From Chromera velia (Eukaryota > Sar > Chromeraceae): a DNA stretch of 10,802 nt. A model generated the notes under the pieces. The model was given only the letters and a program-made list of their open reading frames with translations, was not told the origin of the DNA and made no database searches. Location of the stretch: contig JAHBMJ010002045.1 of NCBI GenBank assembly GCA_018398765.1, positions 12,501 to 23,302 of the forward strand, given 5' to 3'. Positions 1 through 8,243 of the stretch are shown in pieces; position 1 is the first letter of the stretch; the number at the start of each line of letters is the position of its first letter. The translations under genes and the position numbers were made by a program.

Positions 1-313
1 CGCATAAAAATGTGTTTGTGCTTGACGAGACGGCCAAGTCCTTCTGTCAACAAGAACTCGATGTCGATTGCCTACCCCTACATCAGCTACGTATGAGACG
101 GGCAGAGGACTGCCTAATTACCGCCGCCGTACGCTTATGCCTGCGCATACCCGCGACTGCCTGTGACTGCCCTTGCGCCCTTGCACTGGACTTGGGGGGG
201 GGATTGAGCTCATTGCGAAGCTGAGCTTCAAAGAAGCAGACTACGAGAACGACAAGTCGAGCACCGCATGTGCCGTGCATTCGGAACTTCTGGAGCTTCT
301 TTTGGAAGAGTGA
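1..313 (+). CDS. Probable 3' end of a plus-strand gene, partial, unknown product
   Basis: From base 3 the frame is open and protein-like (cat aaa aat gtg ..., giving NVFVLDETAKSFCQQELDVD and then LRMRRAEDCLITAA). A GTACGC donor at 129 and an AG before 209 would form an 80-base intron that keeps phase 0. The next segment, 209-313, encodes LIAKLSFKEADYENDKSSTA then CAVHSELLELLLEE and TGA at 311-313. This last piece is soluble, helical and acidic, and looks like a true C-terminus. A different donor (GTATGA at 91) is possible. I do not recognise the family. The gene would run towards the IQ gene. Confidence 0.33.
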
Positions 314-1770
314 CCTTTCTTCTCTCTCGGCTTCTCTTCTTTGCGCGTGGCTTCGGAGTCAGACCCCTCATGTGGCTGAGAGTATGAGCGCACGAGGGGG
401 CGCCTTCATTCACTGTCTCCTTCTCGTTTCCGTCTGCTGCTTTAAAACGTTTTGTGTTATCTCCGGTTTCTTTCTTTGAGAGAAAAAGACTGGAAGGGGC
501 CGAGGAAAAATGAGTAGAAGAGGAGCAAAGAAACAATGAATCTTCAGAGAAACAGAAAGAGATGTCTGTTTCAATGAGAAGAGAAGAAAAAGAAAAAAGA
601 AAACGAGGGGATAGCCCATATATGTCTCTTTATCCCTTCTGTATCTTCTCCTTGTAGGGGGATGTAGGTGCTTTGGAAGCCCTTTGGGGTTTCTAGGTAT
701 TGCCTCTCCCCCTCGCAGCACGGGAGTTGATAGGAGCCTTGGTGGAGCCAGCCGCCTCTGCGCAAGCATCTGCGTGGAGCCAGATGGTGTGCCGGCAGGC
801 GTCTCCCTCCGATAGGTCTGACCAGGTGCCGTTCATTCATTGATATCTGTTCTAAGTCTTGTGTGTTCGGTTGATCTACGATGTTGTTGGCAACAGGTGA
901 AGACGCACAGGCAGTCTTTGGGAAGGAAGTGAGATAGAAGAGAGAGGAGGAAGAGATGTGAATATATGTGTGTGAATATATATGTGGGGGGCTTTCTGCT
1001 GCCACCCTCTGGTTTCTCCGTCTCTTCACGTTTTGTGCGTACCTCCGTTTGCGCATCTACTTGCATTCAGAGAATCAAAAGAGCTGGAAGGGGATTGCTT
1101 GCAGGCGTACTATTCTCTCTGTTGCCCGCTTTCTTCCAGCAAGCCAGTCTGAGAAAGAGAGAGAGATGAAAGAAAAAAAAAATATAAAAAGCTAGGTAGA
1201 TGACTGTGAGCGCATGTATCGGTATGGAGATGCATGCGTACATATGACCGCGTGGGCCTGACTATGCCTTACTGTGTCTTTCTCTCTGTTGCTCTTTCTG
1301 TCTAGCATTTCCGTCTCGTTCTTTCTTTCGCGGAGATCTGAGAGGTTAATAGAAAGTTAGAGAAACGTAACACCTTGCATTGGGAAGCTTGCGGCCGTCG
1401 AGTGACGGGCTCTGCCATCAGGTAGAGATGGTGTGCTTTTGCAGACCACGAGCAAGCCAACATCCCTAAAACTGGTTTTTCGAGGAAAGACCTGGTGGGT
1501 TGGTGTTGCCAGTGAGGCAGTGGTAATAGTACCTTTGCGTACATTAATCTGATTGACTTGCATTAATGGGGGGAAACTTTTTTGTTTGTCAGCTTTCGTG
1601 TCTAGATTTTTTTGACTACCCCCTTGAAGGTGTTCTGTTGGTTGCATGGGTTTGCATTGTGTCTAGTTGATCGTGTCCTTTTGCTCGCCTTTTTTCCCTT
1701 TCTACGCATGCTTGAATGTGTCTGACTGATCGCGGGGACGCGATTTTCTTGTCTGTGGCCGGGGGGGATC
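314..1770. other. No secure gene; pyrimidine-rich DNA with exon-like islands
   Basis: The stretch alternates CT-rich and GA-rich runs, with poly-A at 1172-1192, and has no long convincing frame. Two plus-strand islands have splice-like borders: 719-825 (CTCGCAG before, CAG|GTGCCG after) and 1445-1552 (CTTTTGCAG before, TGA at the end). Both would fit together in phase, but they lack supporting neighbours. It could be 3' flank of the left gene. Confidence 0.4.
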
Positions 1771-1830
1771 TGTGGAGTCCTACCCTGTGGTGCCGCCCTC
1801 TATGGAGTCCTACCCTGTGGCGCCGCCCTC
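1771..1830 (+). repeat. 30-base tandem repeat, two copies
   Basis: Units 1771-1800 and 1801-1830 differ at two bases only. In the plus frame open from about 1760 to 2008 they read VESYPVVPPS and MESYPVAPPS, a Pro-rich decapeptide repeat. The surrounding frame has no clear start or splice borders. Confidence 0.85.
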
Positions 1831-2298
1831 TGGACCCTCGCATGCGCTGTATCTGAATGAGCCCGCATGCCGACGCCATGCTCCGCCGCCGCATGTATAC
1901 ACAATCGACTTGCATGCATGTACGTATCGTACGCGTCGATCAAAGTTGTTGAAATCGAGTCTGACCTTCGCATTCAAGTATACAATATGTTACTCGAGCA
2001 ACAGATAGCATCGTTTGAGTCTGATGTCTGTTTGTCATAGATCGGGAGTCTGAGACTCTGAGAAAGAGGAACAGAGAGGAGCATAAGTAGAGATTGTGCA
2101 ATAATAGAATGAACCTAGCTGATTGGAATCCCAGATAGCTCTAGAGCTAAACCTTCTGTAAACTGCTGCCTAAATGAGTGTTTCTCACGTTCCTTCTCTA
2201 GAGTTTCTCTAAGGTTCTTGTCCTCGCTTTACCTTCTGTCTGGACGCCACAAGGTGGCTGGGCAGGAGGGATAAAGCACAATGCTAAATTGATTCGAT

Positions 2299-2301
2299 AT
2301 G

Positions 2302-2344
<43 letters not shown>

Positions 2345-2380
2345 GTATGTCTGTGTGTGTGTGTGTGTGTGTGCGTGCAT
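2299..2380. repeat. TA/TG microsatellite, first array
   Basis: A (TA)n start passes into (TG)n with TATG and TCTG interruptions. It is preceded by a 12-base flank (2287-2298) that also precedes the second TG array. Translated frames here are only Cys-Val or His-Thr repeats and are not genes. Confidence 0.95.
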
Positions 2381-2576
2381 GAATATACAAGTGGTAGTGC
2401 GTATCTCGGTATATCTGCATTTCTATACTCAGTAGTATCAAAGCAGAGGTCAAAGCAAGAGATGCCAATAACCTGGTGGTGTGCAGATGTGTCACTTCTG
2501 TGAGATGCAACACCGCTTTTTTTCCACACCTGCTCTCTCTTCTTTAACGTTTTCAATTTTTTTTGAATTGATTCGA

Positions 2577-2607
2577 TGTGTGTGTGTGTGTGTGTATATG
2601 TGTATGT

Positions 2608-2641
<34 letters not shown>

Positions 2642-2671
2642 CTGTGTGTGTGTGTATGTATGTGTGTGTGG
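2577..2671. repeat. TG microsatellite, second array
   Basis: About 95 bases of (TG)n with TATG and TCTG interruptions, directly after the flank AATTGATTCGAT (2566-2577). Confidence 0.95.
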
Positions 2672-3097
2672 GCTCTTTAGAGGCCCACAGTTGGAAATCA
2701 TAAATTATTCTTTCCACTGTCTTGTGTATGAGAGAATCGATCTGCCAGTCCTAAAGCGGATCCAGGAAATGATCTAAATTGACTTAGATTTCAATACACA
2801 TTTTTATGTAACATCCGAGTTACACTTTGCTAATGCAGTTTACCGCTGCCAGCTGGGGTGGCCCTAGGGGGGGCCTCATAAAAACCTGCATATAGTGCAC
2901 TGCCCTTTTAATACAATTCAAAAAAGTGTATGAGTTTTAGCTTATATAGACAATTAATGCTAGGTCCTAGGCTAAGTTAATAAAAATATTTTTCTCTCTT
3001 AAATTAAACAATTGATAGGGTTTCTGACTTAGGTTTTACTAGTCGTTCAACATAATTTTTGACTCTAGAGGTGGGGACTTTAGAGAGAGGGGAGGGG

Positions 3098-3154
3098 GGT
3101 CGGACCTGGATGCTTAGGTGTTAGGGGCGGGGGGGGGGGTGGGGGGGTCCGACC
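3098..3154. other. Hairpin with poly-G loop, possible G-quadruplex
   Basis: Arms GGTCGGACC (3098-3106) and GGTCCGACC (3146-3154) are exact reverse complements. The 39-base loop carries long G runs (3124-3147), with more G runs just upstream (3089-3099). Confidence 0.6.
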
Positions 3155-3512
3155 TATACGGTCGGTTTTAATTTTTTTCATCGCCCCCTGGGCTAGCTTA
3201 AATTAGGTTTTACTAGGCCGGATTAGATAGGATAAATGTCTGAAAGATTGGCCTTCTACCCTAATGCCTAGCCTAATGCTGAGCATTCAATATGCATCCG
3301 GCGTCTAAGAAAAGCGTATACACGCCACCCCGGTGCGTTTGACCAAATTACTTCAAATATAACTAGCTAGCCACAAGACTCTAGCTGTAGTCATACAGTT
3401 GTGCAGCACTAGGTACAGCACAGACTGCACAGTTGCCTATATAAACAGCTTAGTTACAGCTATAGAGAGCTTGATTTAAATATACATAGGTGGCGGTAAT
3501 TTATGTATTTTT

Positions 3513-3515
<3 letters not shown>

Positions 3516-3549
<34 letters not shown>
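3516..3549. repeat. (TA)n tract
   Basis: About 17 TA units, bordered on both sides by TTTAAA-like sequence, so the whole tract is nearly palindromic. Confidence 0.9.
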
Positions 3550-3552
<3 letters not shown>

Positions 3553-3823
3553 AAACATTCCGAGTCTTCCGGTCCTAGCTATAAGTTTTGTATCATATTA
3601 TTTTAATAATTTGAGATAATTGTATGACAATGTATGTATAACAGTACAAGCTATCGCGTTGGTGCCGTATTTTTACGGGTTTCTTTTTGTGAAAGAATAA
3701 TTGACAGATTTTTAATTCTTTTTGGTCTTCTTCCTTTTTTTAGCTCTTTTTTTTGCATGTGTAAAAGAAATTCCCCTTGATCACCTCTTTCAATCTCTTT
3801 CTGCCTCTCCTGTTGGGGGTTTT

Positions 3824-4462
3824 TCACAGGATGTCATCGTCTTCCTGTGCTGGGAGGTCTCTCAGAATTTTCACTGACTTCTTTGTGCCCCCTTTCCCTC
3901 CTCCGACCCCCTCCGTCTCTCCCTGTGCTTCCTTCACTCCCCCCCGACCTCCATGAGATAAAGCGTTGCTCTTACTCCCCCCCACTTCCAGCCCTGTGGA
4001 CCCTCTTTGAGACGAAACGCCAGGGCCGGGGTAAACGAGCGTGCCAGGAGAAGTAGTCGCACCAGCTCCACTCCGCCTCTGTGAAAGCTGAGAAGACCGT
4101 ACTGTCCTCTCTTTCTCGGGAGATGACCCCGCCTCATCCCCCTCGACTCGGTGGAGACGGACGGGGGGAGCGAAAGGCGAAATCCCTCCAGCAGTCGCGG
4201 AAGTGGTCCCCCCCCTGGGCATTGCTGCTGCTTGCATCTGCATTCCTTGTGCAAACACAGTGGCGGCAGTTAGGAGGCAGTTGGATCGTGTGTTTGTTGC
4301 CAATTGATATCTGAGCTCTGGGTGGAGGGCAGCCTGTTTCTTCGAAGGCGAACACCCGGGCACTTTCTTGCGAGGGGAAATAGGACGAAAACCAAATCTG
4401 ACCCCCGGACCCCCCCCAGCGAGGGTGTTTGCACTCCCCTCCCCGCCAGCTCTTGCCTCCTC
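3824..4462 (-). other. Exon 14 of the IQ gene: low-complexity C-terminal tail (residues 548-759)
   Basis: Acceptor TTCCCTTCCCGCAG in phase 0, matching exon 13. The frame stays open for 213 codons to TGA at 3826-3824. It is rich in Gly, Ser, Ala and Thr and ends with a basic-hydrophobic then acidic segment (KKSVKILRDLPAQEDDDIL). Such tails are common in coccidian proteins. It might instead be skipped in favour of a short terminal exon at 4658-4617, or belong to a different transcript. Confidence 0.62.
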
Positions 4463-6507
4463 CTGCGGGAAGGGAACGTACTCGTACTGGATGGTGGGTG
4501 GCTGAGGGCGAGTGCAGCCCTACAGGTACAAAACACAACAGAAGAAGAAGGAGGGTTTTGAAATCAACTGAATGACATTTGATCGAAATAACAGTGATCG
4601 AGGCCTCAAGCACTCCTCACGGCAGCCAATTTTTATGGACAAGGAGAGTCTGACTGTGCTGAAAAAGAGGAAGAGAGGAGATTGGAGGCATCTCAACCGG
4701 AGATGAAGCGATACGTGAGGAGAAAAGGTTTGAAAGAAGTGTCGGGTGCATCTAGCGAAGCGACTCCTAGCAATCAAAGCACGAGTTTTTCTAATCAAAA
4801 ATTGAAGCTTACTTTCGTGATTTTTCTCCACGGCGACGCCATTTGGGTTGCATTTCGTGTCTGCATCAGTTTGGCTTCTTCCTTTGCCTGTCTCTGTCTT
4901 TCTCTTTCCGCCTCCTTCTCTCGTCTCCTCTGCCTGGCCTCGTTGGCATCTGCAACGTTCAGCCCAACGTCTTTCCTGAGGGCCCGCATGGCATCTGTAA
5001 CAGGGGAGGAGAGATGGAAAGCCAAATGGTCCCCTCTGTGAACCTTCATGCGGTCTCTGGCAAGTCCGGAAACGTCAAAGAAACCCCCACCCATCATGTG
5101 TCGAGCTGCCAGCTTGAGTCTCTTTTCAGCTGCGGATCCTCCCTTCATCACGGCTTTGTTCTGATGCATGAGAGAGCGGGCGTTGGGGGACGACGCGCTG
5201 TTTGCCTGTGCTATGTTCTTTGCTCTGGCCTGTTCTCGGGTCCTCTTGTGGAAGGCCGAGTGCTGGTGGGCCTTCTTCATCTCCTGGTGCAGCGGACAGC
5301 CGCAAACCGCCAGACTCAAATGCCTGCATGGAGAGCGGGAGAGGGGGACGCGGAATGAGAAGGAGGTGGGTTTGAGAATTCTCCCCACCGGCTCCTTTGT
5401 TTGTATCAACTTTCTACAATGCAGGTCAGACCCAGGATCTATTCGTCCTCTACCCATTCCTTCTCTGTATGAATGAACATCACTCGAAGATAAATAGAGG
5501 AAAGATGCTGGACCAACCAAGTGAAACCATGCGGAGGAGGAAAAATTAGAGAGGGCCGAATGATTCTAGAGTAAAGGATCGAGATAAAGTTGATTGGCGA
5601 ATGACTGACCGGAGAATCCGACGAAAACAAAAGCTACGGTATCTGCAAACAGAACTTTGAGACGGACTATAAAAATTGTCACCATGCAATGAAAGCAGCT
5701 CCAAACGCAGATATTGTCTTCTGCTCAACGGAGAGAAAGAGCGTTTCGCTGAAAACTTCGGCTCGGCCGCTGGCTAGAGAAGTGTGCGACTATTTTCAGG
5801 CGGAACATTGTTTCTCTTTCCCATTCGGAGGAAAAGCTGTGGGGAACGGACAGACTCTGACTCCACTTACAGACAAACTGACACACCGACAGACCGGCAG
5901 ATGAGGAGGCGACTGACGCTGCTTGAATGTTGAGGGCCGCACAGTGACGAAGGCAAACGAGGCGCATCCACGTCCTCTGGATCATCAGGGCCGCCAGTTG
6001 CTGTGTCTGCAGAAAGAAGATTGATCGAGGAACGAACAGATCGAACAAGCAAGGGAGAGATTGAGATTGCGTCGCCACACGATGGTTCTTTAGGGGAATT
6101 GATCCAACACAGAAAGAACAAGAGGTGAGCGGCGAGAAAGTGCGCCCGCACCTGCTTCCTTCGACCTGCTCCAAGTAAGACGACTAGGAGGAGACTTCAC
6201 ACAATCTTTTGAGAGCTTTCCGGCCTTATCTCTTACTTTTCATCTGATCTGCAGCAAAACTGTTTCAGCGGAAAAGGACTTCGAGAGGACTGAAGGTTTA
6301 TGGATTAAAGCACACCAGAGAAAGCTGTAATCAAGAAATGAAACTAACCTGTGCCCTTCTGAGGAGAGCCCTTGTGCGGTATCCCCTCAAACAGGCGTGG
6401 AGACGAGCCCGCCCCCTCTTCATCCTCTCCACTCGGCAGCGGGCAAGAAAACCTGGAAGGAGGGAGGGAGGGAGGGAGGGAGGAAAGGAGAGTAGAAACG
6501 CGAGAAT

Positions 6508-6553
<46 letters not shown>

Positions 6554-8189
6554 GAGAAAGAAGTTCTCCCGATCAATCCCGCCTTCTTTCCCTTTCTTCG
6601 TCCCTCTCAGCACTCCTGGTTTTACTTCCCTCTTCCCCAAACAACTCAGTCCCCCCACAGTATCGAAAAATCTTTATGCCCATGCGAATACTGCCTCTCT
6701 TCCCTGATTTGTTCCGCAAAGGCTTTCGGCTCAACCTAGCCATGTTGAGGAGAAGTACAAACAGTGAGGGAGGGGAGGGAAGCGAGGCAAGACGGAGGTA
6801 GATAGAAAAGCACCAACTGCTTCCTTTTTTCCTGCGTTGACTTCGCTCACCTCTGATGCGTGCTTGTATGACCTTGGCAAAGTAGACGACTTGTCGGTAG
6901 GAGAGACCCTTTGCCTGCATTGTGCATGTGTGCATGCACTTTTGTGTGAATAAATATCTGTAAGTATGCGGGACAAGAAGAACGATGGCACTTTGATTCA
7001 CTTCCCTGTCTTTCCTCCCTCTCTCCCCACCCATGCATGCACTGACCGACCGACCGACCTTGCCTTGAAGGAGAGGTCCGAGGACGCCTGTCTGCAGCGC
7101 TCTCTTCTTCATCCTGTCTTCGAACCTCTTCCATCCTCTCTGCATGGAATCCGTCCATCCACTCAGTCATTCACTCAGGCGCTTAGTAACCCACACAAAG
7201 TAGAAGGGCGGAGAAAGTTGAGTACGTAAAGTCAAGATGGTCAGAATATACACAAGTCAACAAACAAAAAACGGGAAGCAAGCAATTGAAAGGAGAGATG
7301 AAGAGGGGGCACATGCAACCAGTCAAGCGAAAGGACTTTGACCAGACGGAAGGAGAGAAGAAGGAAGGGCAGAGAAAGGGTGCACATGAGCCCTATTAAT
7401 TGGGAGGAGGCAGGTGCAATGACAGGGACGCTGAGAAGTCCATCAGACACAGAGGAAGGACTCGATTGATCGGCTCTTTGTGTTTTCAAGTGGACTGAGC
7501 CTGCCTGCATTTCTCGTCGATTTCATTCTAACACACACGGAGCTGCGTGGCCGTGAACGAAAACGAGCGCTCCTACCTGTATAGCGAGGATTGCCTTGAG
7601 TTGTTTTCTCTGCCGCATGCGCACCACAGCACCTGAACGGATACGCACAGTAGAAAAGAGAGTCTTATCCTCGGAGCAGGAAACGAACGGAAAGGTGATA
7701 CAGGAAATAGCGATGGGAGGTTGAGACGATAAAAAAAGGAGAGACATGGGATAAGGAAAGCAAAGAAGCAGGGCGGTTGTTGAATCGACGAGCGCACCGA
7801 GCCTTTCTCTGATATCGATGTGACTGACTTCTTGTCGTTCCTGCCACACCCTTCTCCCTGTCTATACGTCTCTTTTTTCCCTCTTTTCCCTGACCTTTCA
7901 TGACTGCCTGCAGCTTTTTCCCCTTTTTTTCCTGACCTTTCATGACTGCCTGCAGCTTTGTTGACCCCAAAGCGCCCAGTCGTCGTCTCTCCTCCGCCTT
8001 CTCTTCCAACTCCCTCAGGAGGTCCGCACGCTTCCTCTCAACGACCGCTTCTCGAGAGGCCTTCACGTGTTCTGACCTGAAGGAACAGAGTCACACGCAT
8101 ACTCGTGGGTGGGGTTTTCTGAGCAGACTGCATGATTTTCGTCTTTTCATTTTGCTTCATAGACAGACAGACAGGGAGAGGGGGGGAGG

Positions 8190-8243
<54 letters not shown>

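Larger units (their letters stand above)
2880..3780. other. AT-rich, ORF-free block
   Basis: No open frame of 60 codons exists on either strand here, in contrast to both sides. The composition is AT-rich apart from a poly-G patch near 3085-3147. The block contains the direct repeat TTAGGTTTTACTAG (3029-3042 and 3203-3216), an imperfect 12-base tandem (3260-3283) and a (TA)n tract. It ends in a T-rich zone (about 3690-3760) which on the minus strand would be the A-rich 3' flank of the IQ gene. Candidates are an old insertion, organelle-derived DNA or plain intergenic DNA; I recognise none of these specifically. Confidence 0.55.

Noticed and set aside
2198-2777. Frames of Cys-Val and His-Thr repeats
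   Set aside because: Direct translation of TG microsatellites; low-complexity artefacts.
3251-3283. CCTAATG repeats as interstitial telomere sequence
   Set aside because: Only two imperfect 12-base units, not matching the TTTAGGG-type repeat in register.
3847-4056. Plus-strand Pro/Leu-rich frame opposite exon 14
   Set aside because: Complement of the Gly/Ser-rich tail; no splice borders or start context.
5683-5720. Minus-strand exon candidate RQYLRLELLSLH between exons 11 and 12
   Set aside because: Its entry phase fits exon 11, but its exit phase does not fit exon 12, and the IQ motif it would make has the basic residues in the wrong places.
5725-5836. Minus-strand frame FSSEWERETMFRLK after a CCCCACAG acceptor
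   Set aside because: The acceptor is good, but no usable donor in the right phase follows and it makes no IQ motif; treated as intron.
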